64,000 bases of DNA. It comes from Aliarcobacter sp. Lineage in GTDB: Bacteria; Campylobacterota; Campylobacteria; Campylobacterales; Arcobacteraceae. The stretch's first letter is position 1. The number at the start of each line of letters is the position of its first letter. Below, piece by piece: positions 1 through 8,019 of the stretch. Under the pieces are notes generated by a model, which saw nothing but the letters and a program-made list of their open reading frames with translations, searched no databases and had not been told where the DNA came from. The stretch is taken from NCBI GenBank assembly GCA_028690445.1, contig JAQVBE010000011.1, positions 28,143 to 92,142 on the forward strand. The letters run 5' to 3'. The position numbers were made by a program, and so were the translations under genes.

Positions 1-117
1 TCTTCATATAATATTAAAACTACTCAAGTAGTACACAAAAAAGCTGAACATAAACCAATAAAAAAAGAGACTAAAATAGTTTCAAATAAATCTGATAGTG
101 AGTGGGAAAGTTTTTAA
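1..117 (+). CDS. C-terminal tail of a methyl-accepting chemotaxis protein (partial, 5' end outside window)
   Basis: Frame 1 is open from the window edge and ends at TAA 115-117. Only 38 residues are visible. They are Lys/Asn/Ser-rich and end in DSEWESF, nearly the same as the DAEWESF end of the complete chemoreceptor at 27064-29070, whose last ~90 residues are a similar flexible Lys/Asn-rich tail. I therefore infer this is the tail of another chemoreceptor. In E. coli Tar and Tsr a C-terminal W-x-x-F pentapeptide tethers the CheR methyltransferase; EWESF fits that pattern. The signalling domain itself is not in the window, so the family assignment rests on the tail only. Confidence 0.6.
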   Translation, partial: SSYNIKTTQVVHKKAEHKPIKKETKIVSNKSDSEWESF

Positions 118-143
118 AAGTCTGAAATAAATTTCAGACTTTT
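116..143 (+). terminator. Hairpin after chemoreceptor tail
   Basis: A perfect 13-bp stem, AAAAGTCTGAAAT / ATTTCAGACTTTT with a 2-base loop, starts inside the stop codon of the partial chemoreceptor. The right arm ends in TTTT. It fits an intrinsic terminator that separates the chemoreceptor from the diguanylate cyclase unit. Confidence 0.7.
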
Positions 144-181
144 AAAATAGGTATTATAAATTTTGAGAAGGTTTTAGAAGA

Positions 182-1789
182 ATGAAAAGAATATTAATAA
201 TTGATAATTCAATAGTAATAAGAAGTGTTATTAGAAATTTATTTGTAGATAATCAAAGATTAATAATTTTTGAAGCTAGCTCTATGGAAGAAACAGAAAA
301 ACTAATAAAAGAGAATGATTTTTTCGTAGTTATTTCTAACTTATTTTTAAATGATAGTCCTAATTCTCAGATTTTAGAATTATTAGAAAAAGAAAATATT
401 CCAACTATCATTTTTAGTTCAACTTTAGAAAAAGAGCTTTTATACAAGTACTCAAATATTCTTGATTATGTTTTAAAAGATTCTAATGGGTTTAGATATA
501 TTTATAATTTGGTTTCTGCAATGAAATTTTGTTGTAATGAAAGTGTTCTAATAGTTGAAGATTCAAATACAGTTTCTAATCAAATTAAACAAATTTTAGA
601 AAAACTCTTATTAAAAGTAACCATTATTGAAGATGGAGTAAAAGCCCTTGAAATATTAAACCAAGAAAAAAAATTTTCATTGATTATAAGTGATTATGAA
701 ATGCCAAATTTAGATGGTTTAGAACTTACTCGAAGAATAAGAGCTTTGAATTCTTACAAAAATTCCCCTATTATCATAATTACTAAAAGTAATGAAAATG
801 AATTAAAAACAAAATTCTATAAATATGGTGCAAATGATATTATTTTAAAACCTATTTTACAAGAAGAGCTAATTTCAAAGGTTATAAATATATTTTTGAA
901 TTTAAAACAAATTCAAGAGATAAAAGCTTTTAATAATTTGATTGATAAAAATATAATTACTTCTAGCACAAATATAAAAGGAAATATAATATCTGTTTCT
1001 GAAGCTTTTTGTAAAATATCTGGATATACAAAAGAAGAATTATTAGGAAAAAAACACAATATTCTAAAACATCCTGATATGAGTGATTCCATATATAAAG
1101 AGTTATGGGAAACTATTAGTAAAGGAAAAGTTTGGAAAGGTGAATTAAAAAATCTTAAAAAAGATAGAGATTATTATTGGGTTAAGGCAATAATTGAACC
1201 AAACTTTTCAAAAGAAGGAAAAATTATTGGTTATAGGGCAATCAGATATGATATTACCGATAAAAAATTAATTGAAATTATAAGTATTACAGATGGACTT
1301 ACAAATATCTATAACAGAAGATATTTTGATGAAATTTTTCCTAAAATCATAAATAATGCAAAAAGGAAAAATGAATTAGTATCATTTTTATTTATGGATA
1401 TTGACCATTTTAAACAATATAACGATAATTATGGACATCAAAAAGGCGATGATGTTTTAGTAAAATTTGCAACTTGTTTAAAAGAAAGTTTACATCGTTC
1501 TTCTGATTTTGCTTTTAGATTGGGTGGAGAAGAATTTGCTATTGTCTATCAAACGGATACAAAAGAAAAAGCTATTGAATTTGCAAATAATATAAAAAAC
1601 AATATAGAAAATTTAAAAATCATTCATGAGTTTAATAGTGCAAGTCCCTATATAACAGCGTCTATGGGATTAATATGTAAAAATGCAGATGATATTATTG
1701 TTGATGAAGTTTATAAAGAGGTAGATAACTTATTATATGAAGCAAAAAGAAGTGGTAGAAATCAAATAAAAGTTAATGAATTAACATGA
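182..1789 (+). CDS. Diguanylate cyclase with two receiver-like domains, PAS and GGDEF (REC*-REC-PAS-GGDEF)
   Basis: Cytoplasmic two-component output protein predicted to make c-di-GMP. Residues ~1-115 look like a receiver (start KRILIIDNS, Lys at 'VLKD'), but the phosphoacceptor position in 'VVISNLFL' is Asn53, so this copy is probably not phosphorylated. Residues ~121-245 are a full receiver with acidic pair 'VED', Asp171 in 'ISDYEMPNLDG', Thr201 and Lys223 in 'LKP'. A PAS domain follows at ~265-360 ('CKISGYTKEELLGKKHNI'). The GGDEF domain (~365-535) carries GGEEF at 448-452, preceded by RSSD five residues upstream, which matches the RxxD inhibitory site. It overlaps the next gene by 4 bases (ATGA) and lies in one run with the sensor kinase downstream, its likely partner (inference). 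Confidence 0.9.
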   Translation: MKRILIIDNSIVIRSVIRNLFVDNQRLIIFEASSMEETEKLIKENDFFVVISNLFLNDSPNSQILELLEKENIPTIIFSSTLEKELLYKYSNILDYVLKDSNGFRYIYNLVSAMKFCCNESVLIVEDSNTVSNQIKQILEKLLLKVTIIEDGVKALEILNQEKKFSLIISDYEMPNLDGLELTRRIRALNSYKNSPIIIITKSNENELKTKFYKYGANDIILKPILQEELISKVINIFLNLKQIQEIKAFNNLIDKNIITSSTNIKGNIISVSEAFCKISGYTKEELLGKKHNILKHPDMSDSIYKELWETISKGKVWKGELKNLKKDRDYYWVKAIIEPNFSKEGKIIGYRAIRYDITDKKLIEIISITDGLTNIYNRRYFDEIFPKIINNAKRKNELVSFLFMDIDHFKQYNDNYGHQKGDDVLVKFATCLKESLHRSSDFAFRLGGEEFAIVYQTDTKEKAIEFANNIKNNIENLKIIHEFNSASPYITASMGLICKNADDIIVDEVYKEVDNLLYEAKRSGRNQIKVNELT

Positions 1790-2397
1790 CTTGCAAAAAT
1801 AGAGTAAAACCAAAACTTTTAAGAGATATAAAAACAGAAGCACTTTTAGTATTTATAAGAACAACATTAGAACAATCTTTTCAGCAAATAGATAATTTTG
1901 GTTATAGCTTTGAATTAGGTAATGATGAAGATAAAGAATTAGTTTATTCTTCTTTAAAAAAATTACTAGAACACCTTCAAGATACCGTAATAAACTCAAC
2001 TTATTTAAGAAGTTTAATAGAAAATGCCCATAAAAATGCGACTTTAAAATTACTTGCAAAAAAAGAAGAACCTTTGATGATTTATTATGATACTTTAGTA
2101 AAAACAATTGAAGTATGTTTGCCAAATGGGAGTTTTTGGATACCTGAATTAGTTGTTATTTCACTTTTAAGTGAATGGATAATTGAAGAAGAGAAAACTG
2201 CTTATTTTTATCCGTATTTAAAAGATATAAATTATTTAGATTTAATAAATAGATATGATAATAGTAAAAAAGATTTAAATAATGAAAAAAAAGATATTAT
2301 GATGGATATGTATAAACTTTCTTCAAAATTAATAGAGAAATTAAAAAAAGTTGAGTATAAAATAAATACTTCTAGAAAGAAATCTAAGAGAAAATAA
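1786..2397 (+). CDS. Hypothetical protein, translationally coupled to the diguanylate cyclase
   Basis: 203 residues with no domain I recognise. The ATG overlaps the cyclase stop codon (ATGA), so the two are very likely co-translated. The sequence reads as a soluble, mostly helical protein: no signal peptide or membrane segment, a short hydrophobic patch around 'WIPELVVISLLSEWIIEE', and a highly basic C-terminus (KKSKRK). The antisense ORFs listed over it are shadows. Its position between a c-di-GMP synthase and a sensor kinase suggests an accessory signalling role, but nothing in the sequence proves that. Confidence 0.75.
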   Translation: MTCKNRVKPKLLRDIKTEALLVFIRTTLEQSFQQIDNFGYSFELGNDEDKELVYSSLKKLLEHLQDTVINSTYLRSLIENAHKNATLKLLAKKEEPLMIYYDTLVKTIEVCLPNGSFWIPELVVISLLSEWIIEEEKTAYFYPYLKDINYLDLINRYDNSKKDLNNEKKDIMMDMYKLSSKLIEKLKKVEYKINTSRKKSKRK

Positions 2398-2470
2398 TTC
2401 CATAAATAATGTAAACTTTTATTCAAATAATAATATACTAAAGTTTAAAAATAATTATAAAGTACAATAA

Positions 2471-4930
2471 ATGGTATCTATAAACTTTACAAGTAAATAT
2501 ATATTAGCCTTATTGATTCTAGGGTTTTTATCAATATTTACATATATAAATATTAATACAATAATAAATTTACAAACTAATGATAGTAAAACTATTAACT
2601 TAAGTGGTAAACAAAGAATGTTAAGCCAAAGAATTTATAATTCTATAATAACTTCAAATTTAGAAGTTTTTAAAGAGAGTATTAATAATATGCATTCTTC
2701 TCATAATTATTTAATTTCTCTTCCTATGAGTAAAGAAGTTAATAATTATTATTTTAATTCTCCTATTCAATTAAATAAAAAAGTTAATGAGTATTTAGAA
2801 AAATTACAATTATTGCAAAATTTCAAAGATAATAGCAGTGATTATTTACTTAAAGAATCTGAAAGTTTATTAATGCATTTTGATAAAATTACATCACTTT
2901 ATCAAATAGAATCAGAAAATAAAATCAAAGAACTAAAAGAAGTTGAATTTTATATTTTACTTATGTCTTTATTTACACTTTTAATTATTGGGTTTTTTAT
3001 TTTTAGACCTGCGAATAGGAAGTTTATACAAAGTAATAATGAAATACTTAATGAAAAAAACTATTCTAATACCATAATTGAATCTAATACAAACGCAATT
3101 ATCGCTGTAGAAAAAAATTTAAATGTAAAAACTTTTAATAAAGCTGCTGAAATAATGTTTGGATATTCAAAAGAAGAAATGATAGGCAAAAATTCTTTAC
3201 TAAAAATTGTACCTAATATATATCAGAATGCACATGAAAATGGGATAAAAAAATATTTCACTACAAGTATTTTTAAACATAAAGGAATGAATCTAGAGTT
3301 TGAGGCAATAAAAAAAAGTGGTGAGCTATTTCCTATTAGAATTTCATTTGGGAAAAACATAAATGAAGGTGAAAATGAAAAATTAGTTATTGCAAATATT
3401 CAAGATATTACTATAGAAAAAGAAAAAGAAAAACTACTTATGGCAAATGAAAAAATATATAAAGATTTATTTGAATTAAATAAATTAATTATTATATTAG
3501 TAAATCCTACAAATGGAAATATTGTAAATGTAAATAATAGTGCAATCGATTTTTATGGATATACCTTAAGTGAATTTTTATCATTAAATCTAGTAGATAT
3601 TAATATTATTCCTATAAATGAAATTGAAGAAAAAATGAATTTTGCACGAGAAAATGAGCAATCTTTTTTTGAGTTTGTACATAAACTCAAAAATAATGAA
3701 CAAAAATATGTAAGAGTAAGTTCATCACCAACATTTTATAAAGATGAAATAGTTTTATATGTAACAATAACAGATATAACCGATGAATTAAAAGCAAAAG
3801 ATAGACTAGTATCCTTAGAAAAAGAGTTTAATAATTTTTTTGAAATATCAATAAATTTACATTTAATTACTACCTCAACCGGACTTATTCTTCAAATAAA
3901 TAATGCTTGTAAAAATATTCTAGGATATGATAAAGAAGAACTTGTTAATAAATCTTTCTTAAGTTTTATTCATCCAGATGATATTGAGAAAACAATTAAT
4001 GAAATGAAAAAGCTAGAAAATTATGAAGCAGTACATTTATTTGAAAATAGATACCAACATAAAAATGGAACATATGTCACTTTAGTATGGTCTGCAAATA
4101 TTGATATTGATAATAGATTGATTTATTCTTCAGCTCAAGATATTTCGTCCATAAAGTTAATTGAATTAGAGCAAGAAAGACAAGAAAAAATAATACAAAA
4201 ACAATCTAAAATGGCTTCGATGGGAGAAATGCTTGAGAATATTGCTCATCAATGGAGACAGCCTCTTTCAATTATTTCTACTGCATCTTCTGGACTAAAA
4301 TTAAAAAAGGCAATGAATATATTGGAAGAGGATGATATTGAATTTACTATGAATTGTATTAATAACTCTGTTCAACATTTATCTCAAACAATTAATGACT
4401 TTAGAGACTTCTTTCATAATGAAAAGAATAAAAATGAATTTAAAATTAATAATACATTTGAAAAGACTTTTAACCTAATATCTTCAGAATTTAAAAATAA
4501 AAATATAGTTATAGAACAAAATATACAAGATATTTCTATATTTTCATATGAGAATGAATTAATTCAAGTACTAATAAATATTTTAAATAATGCGAAAGAT
4601 GAATTAATAAAAAAAGACCCAAAAGAAATAAAACTCATAATAATAGATACTCTTTTAAAGGACAATATTTTGGAGATATATATAAAAGATAATGCAGGAG
4701 GAATTCCAGTAGATATCATAGATAATATATTTGAATCTCACTTTACAACAAAAGAAAGTACAAATGGAACTGGAATAGGATTATATATGTCAAAAATGAT
4801 CGTTGAGGAGCATTTATATGGAACTATTGAAGCAGAAAGTATGAGTTTTAATTATAAAGACAACTCTTATTATGGAGCTCAGTTTAAGATTTCTTTACCA
4901 TTATTACATAAAAATAAAGGAGATGAGTAA
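2471..4930 (+). CDS. Membrane sensor histidine kinase with PilJ/NarX-like sensor and three PAS domains
   Basis: Inner-membrane histidine kinase, 819 residues. Membrane segment ~8-30 is followed by a periplasmic region holding 'NLSGKQRMLSQRI', the signature of PilJ/NarX-type four-helix sensor domains; a second membrane segment lies at ~158-178. Three PAS units follow (~190-310, ~320-440, ~445-565; 'FGYSKEEMIGK', 'YGYTLSEFL', 'LGYDKEELVNK'). The kinase core has the H-box AHQWRQPL with His593, then N-box 'NILNNAKDEL', G1 'DNAGGIP' and G2 'GTGIGLYMSK'. The HQWRQPL form is common in Campylobacterota. There is no stand-alone response regulator next to it; the REC-containing cyclase upstream is the nearest candidate partner. 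Its stop overlaps the start of the hemerythrin gene by one base. The sensed signal is unknown. Confidence 0.88.
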   Translation: MVSINFTSKYILALLILGFLSIFTYININTIINLQTNDSKTINLSGKQRMLSQRIYNSIITSNLEVFKESINNMHSSHNYLISLPMSKEVNNYYFNSPIQLNKKVNEYLEKLQLLQNFKDNSSDYLLKESESLLMHFDKITSLYQIESENKIKELKEVEFYILLMSLFTLLIIGFFIFRPANRKFIQSNNEILNEKNYSNTIIESNTNAIIAVEKNLNVKTFNKAAEIMFGYSKEEMIGKNSLLKIVPNIYQNAHENGIKKYFTTSIFKHKGMNLEFEAIKKSGELFPIRISFGKNINEGENEKLVIANIQDITIEKEKEKLLMANEKIYKDLFELNKLIIILVNPTNGNIVNVNNSAIDFYGYTLSEFLSLNLVDINIIPINEIEEKMNFARENEQSFFEFVHKLKNNEQKYVRVSSSPTFYKDEIVLYVTITDITDELKAKDRLVSLEKEFNNFFEISINLHLITTSTGLILQINNACKNILGYDKEELVNKSFLSFIHPDDIEKTINEMKKLENYEAVHLFENRYQHKNGTYVTLVWSANIDIDNRLIYSSAQDISSIKLIELEQERQEKIIQKQSKMASMGEMLENIAHQWRQPLSIISTASSGLKLKKAMNILEEDDIEFTMNCINNSVQHLSQTINDFRDFFHNEKNKNEFKINNTFEKTFNLISSEFKNKNIVIEQNIQDISIFSYENELIQVLINILNNAKDELIKKDPKEIKLIIIDTLLKDNILEIYIKDNAGGIPVDIIDNIFESHFTTKESTNGTGIGLYMSKMIVEEHLYGTIEAESMSFNYKDNSYYGAQFKISLPLLHKNKGDE

Positions 4931-5361
4931 TGAATTCTATGATATGGAATGATAAAACAATGAGTTTAGGAATACCTTTTATAGATGAACAACATAAAGA
5001 ATTATTAAATATTATTAATCAATTAAGCACTTCAATTTATAGCAATACGCAAAAGAAAGATATTTTTATAATAATTAATAAACTAATAGATTATGCAAAT
5101 TTTCATTTTACTTGTGAAGAAGAACTATTTAATAATCTTAAATATAATAAGAAAGATGAACATAAAAATGAACATAGAGAATTTCTAAATAAATTCACAA
5201 AATATCATAATCAGATTTCAAATAGTGAATATTTAAACCAAGCAGAAATTATAATTTCACAAGAAACACTTATATATCTTGTAGATTGGTTTTTACATCA
5301 TATAGCAGGAACGGATAGGATATATGCTGAGATATTTATAGGTAAAGAGCCTGTAAAATAA
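4930..5361 (+). CDS. Bacteriohemerythrin
   Basis: Single-domain O2-binding non-heme diiron protein, 143 residues, cytoplasmic (no signal peptide). All ligand motifs are present in order: 'IDEQHKEL' (His), 'HFTCEEE' (HxxxE), 'HKNEH' (HxxxH) and 'HHIAGTD' (HxxxxD), and the usual N-terminal Trp is in 'MIWNDK'. Start and the preceding kinase stop overlap (TAATG), so it is the last gene of the signalling run. Family members store, deliver or sense O2; here a link to the neighbouring kinase is an inference from gene order. Confidence 0.92.
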   Translation: MNSMIWNDKTMSLGIPFIDEQHKELLNIINQLSTSIYSNTQKKDIFIIINKLIDYANFHFTCEEELFNNLKYNKKDEHKNEHREFLNKFTKYHNQISNSEYLNQAEIIISQETLIYLVDWFLHHIAGTDRIYAEIFIGKEPVK

Positions 5362-5452
5362 ACTGTATAAAACCCGTTGCCCTTTTAATTCTTCTTTATT
5401 TAATATATGTTTGTAAATCCTTAAATAAAAGGACAATTTTATAGGCTCACCT

Positions 5453-5836
5453 TTATATCTCTAACTCAAAAAAGCTCTCTTCAACTTTTTCGTATTTTGA
5501 AACTGAACAAGTGATTTTTTTTGCATTTTCATAGTCTTTAAACTCTTCTATAAATAACTTTTGTAATTTTTCAATTTCAACTGCTCTAAAAATAAAATAA
5601 CCTAAAACTTCTGTTCCTCTTGAACCTGTTTTTTCTATTCCAAAACTATCAAATTTCCAGTCAATTCCCCTTGAAAAGAAAAAAACTTCTGATAATCTTT
5701 TTTCTAATTCATCTCTTACACCATTATTATATGCTTTTAAATGTATGAAAAAAGCTACATTTGTATTAAACTGTGATTGTACTAACTTTTCTTGTTCTGG
5801 TGTCATTGGTTTTTCTATAATATTTATATTACTCAT
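5453..5836 (-). CDS. Conserved-looking hypothetical protein
   Basis: 127 residues, ATG start, no signal peptide or membrane helix. I do not recognise the family. It has alternating beta and helix character, an aromatic stretch 'VFFFSRGIDWKFDSFG' and an acidic C-terminus. It is convergent with the hemerythrin gene and divergent from the tandem hemerythrin gene, and seems to be a single-gene unit. The frame is intact with codon use like its neighbours, so it is probably real. Confidence 0.7.
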   Translation of the reverse strand: MSNINIIEKPMTPEQEKLVQSQFNTNVAFFIHLKAYNNGVRDELEKRLSEVFFFSRGIDWKFDSFGIEKTGSRGTEVLGYFIFRAVEIEKLQKLFIEEFKDYENAKKITCSVSKYEKVEESFFELEI

Positions 5837-5949
5837 CTTTAAATGCTTCCTGTTTTTTCGTGTATTATAGTAAACTATCTTAAAATAAAGCTTGTATTAA
5901 TAATTTAAATCTATAATAAAAGTAATATAAAAAAATATTAAAGGCTTTC

Positions 5950-6789
5950 ATGAACAGCAACTCAAATTCAATAATTTGGAAATCTGAATACAATATTCAT
6001 AATTTCAAAATTGACAAAGAACACCAAAAACTTTTTACAATTGCTAGAGAAGCCATGAATATTTCAAAACTAAAAGATGATGATAAGATTAGAATAAGAC
6101 TAAAAGATGTTATCTCAAAACTTTTTGATTATGTGGGAACACATTTTGCTAATGAACAAAAATATATGGCACAAATAGATTATCCAGAACTTAGCTCACA
6201 CAAACTTCTTCATAAAAATATGTTAGATATGCTTACTATTTTGATTTCTGAATTAAATAACTTAAAATTACAAGATATTGAAAAATCTCTTATAGATTTT
6301 ATTGAAGATTATTTTATAAGACATATTGTTTTAGAAGATAAAAAAATCCAACTTTGGAATACTTCCTTATCAGAGTTAAAAAAGAATTTTGGATGGAAAG
6401 ATATTTATAGTATTGAAGATAAAAAAATTGATGCTGAACATAAAAAACTTTTTGATATTGCAGAAGAAGCATTTACAGAAGTTGAACCAGAACAAAGAAC
6501 TGCAAAAATAAAAGAAGTTTTAACAGATTTATATTCATATATGAAATCACATTTTAAACATGAAGAACTATTTATGCAAGAAATGAAGTATCCTTTTCTT
6601 GAAGAACACAAAGCACTACATTTTAATATAATCGAAAAAATAAATACTTTTGTAAAACAACTTCCAACTATGGATGAAAGTCTTTTTGAAAAAGAATTAG
6701 CAAAAATAATAGATATTGCACTTGTTCATCATATAATTCAAGAGGACAGAAAAATAATTTCTTGGTCAAAATCAAATACACAGGCTTAA
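5950..6789 (+). CDS. Tandem (double-domain) hemerythrin
   Basis: 279 residues forming two consecutive hemerythrin domains with no other domain attached. Domain 1 (~5-135): 'IDKEHQKLF', 'HFANEQ', 'HKLLH', 'HIVLED'. Domain 2 (~145-275): 'IDAEHKKLF', 'HFKHEE', 'HKALH', 'HIIQED'. Both therefore keep the full His/Glu/Asp diiron ligand set. Each domain also begins with a Trp ('IIWKS', 'FGWKD'), suggesting duplication of one bacteriohemerythrin. The protein appears soluble. Two sites in one chain could allow cooperative O2 binding, which is only an inference. It stands alone ahead of the efflux operon. Confidence 0.9.
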   Translation: MNSNSNSIIWKSEYNIHNFKIDKEHQKLFTIAREAMNISKLKDDDKIRIRLKDVISKLFDYVGTHFANEQKYMAQIDYPELSSHKLLHKNMLDMLTILISELNNLKLQDIEKSLIDFIEDYFIRHIVLEDKKIQLWNTSLSELKKNFGWKDIYSIEDKKIDAEHKKLFDIAEEAFTEVEPEQRTAKIKEVLTDLYSYMKSHFKHEELFMQEMKYPFLEEHKALHFNIIEKINTFVKQLPTMDESLFEKELAKIIDIALVHHIIQEDRKIISWSKSNTQA

Positions 6790-6852
6790 TTATTAATATT
6801 TTATTAATATAGATGTTATACAATCAATTAATTTATTATCAAGGCTACCAAA

Positions 6853-7995
6853 GTGTCAAAACAATCTAAAATTTTTATTTTAATAACTGCTACATTGATA
6901 TTGTTAAGTGGTTGTGAAAATAAAGTTTCTTCAAATCCACAAATTCAAATTATAGAAGTTGGTGTTATTACACTTCAAGAACAACCAATCCTATTACAAC
7001 AAGACTTAAGTGGGAGAGTGAAAGCAAAATTGGTTTCTCAAGTTAGACCACAAATTAGTGGCATTATTACTAAACAACTTTTTACAGAAGGAAGCTTCGT
7101 AACTCAAGGTGAAATCTTGTATCAAATTGACTCAGCATCTTATCAAGCTAATTTTTTTCAAGCAAAAGCTTCACTTGAAAGTGCAAAAGTAGATGCTAAA
7201 AATGCTAAAACTAAAAGTCAAAGATATGAAGAATTATTAAAATTTGATGGTACCTCGAAACAAGAAGCAGAAGATGCAAAAGCAATTTATCTTCAAGCAG
7301 AAGCTTTGGTTGAAGAAAAAAAAGCAAATCTTGAAAGTGCAAAAATTGATTTAGAAAGAACAAATATTAAAGCCCCTATTTCTGGATATATTAGTATTTC
7401 AAGTGTAACAAAAGGAGCATTAGTAAACACAAATCAAACTGATGCATTAGCTACTATTAGAGATACCTCTAGTGTTTATGTGGATTTAAGTCAATCAAAT
7501 ACTCAACTTTTAGCTTTACGAAAACTTTTAAGCCAAGAAAATATTCAAAAAGGAAATACTGAAGTTACTTTAACATTAAGTGATGGAAGTATTTATGAAC
7601 ATAAAGGTGAACTACAACTTCAAGAAATTGCAGTTGACGAAAGTACAGGTTCCGTAACTCTTCGAGCTTTATTTCCAAATGAAAAAGGTATTTTATTACC
7701 AGGAATGTTTGTAAAAGCAACTGTTCAAGGAGCAATTAATACAAAAGCATTTTTATTGCCTCAACAAGCAGTTTCAAGGGATGCAAAAGCAAATCCTATA
7801 ATTACTCTTTTAAAAGAAGATAATTCAATTATAAAACAAATGATTACTATTGAAAGAGCTATTGGGAACAGATGGCTAGTAAGCGCAGGAATTAATAACA
7901 ATGATAAAATTATTATTGAAGGTTTAAATAAAATCAATGAAAAAAGTAAAGTAAATTCTATTGATGTAAGCAGTAAATATATTGAAAACAAATAA
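6853..7995 (+). CDS. RND efflux periplasmic adaptor lipoprotein (AcrA/CmeA-like)
   Basis: 380 residues. GTG start with AAGG about 8 bases upstream. The N-terminus is a lipoprotein signal ending in the lipobox 'LLSGC' (Cys21). The rest follows the membrane-fusion family: half-lipoyl segment 'VRPQISGIITKQLFTEGSFVTQGE', a helical hairpin, the second half-lipoyl 'IKAPISGYIS' and the C-terminal barrel. It links the inner-membrane pump to the outer-membrane channel. First gene of a three-gene efflux operon, 24 bases before the pump. No TetR-type repressor gene lies beside it, unlike the cmeR-cmeABC arrangement known in Campylobacter. Confidence 0.93.
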   Translation: MSKQSKIFILITATLILLSGCENKVSSNPQIQIIEVGVITLQEQPILLQQDLSGRVKAKLVSQVRPQISGIITKQLFTEGSFVTQGEILYQIDSASYQANFFQAKASLESAKVDAKNAKTKSQRYEELLKFDGTSKQEAEDAKAIYLQAEALVEEKKANLESAKIDLERTNIKAPISGYISISSVTKGALVNTNQTDALATIRDTSSVYVDLSQSNTQLLALRKLLSQENIQKGNTEVTLTLSDGSIYEHKGELQLQEIAVDESTGSVTLRALFPNEKGILLPGMFVKATVQGAINTKAFLLPQQAVSRDAKANPIITLLKEDNSIIKQMITIERAIGNRWLVSAGINNNDKIIIEGLNKINEKSKVNSIDVSSKYIENK

Positions 7996-8019
7996 TAAAA
8001 ATAGCCAAAAAGGTTTAAT

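Noticed and set aside
5384-5435. Imperfect hairpin between the hemerythrin and the 127-residue hypothetical gene
   Set aside because: CCTTTT ... AAAAGG arms with a long loop and several mismatches; no T-run and not convincing as a terminator.
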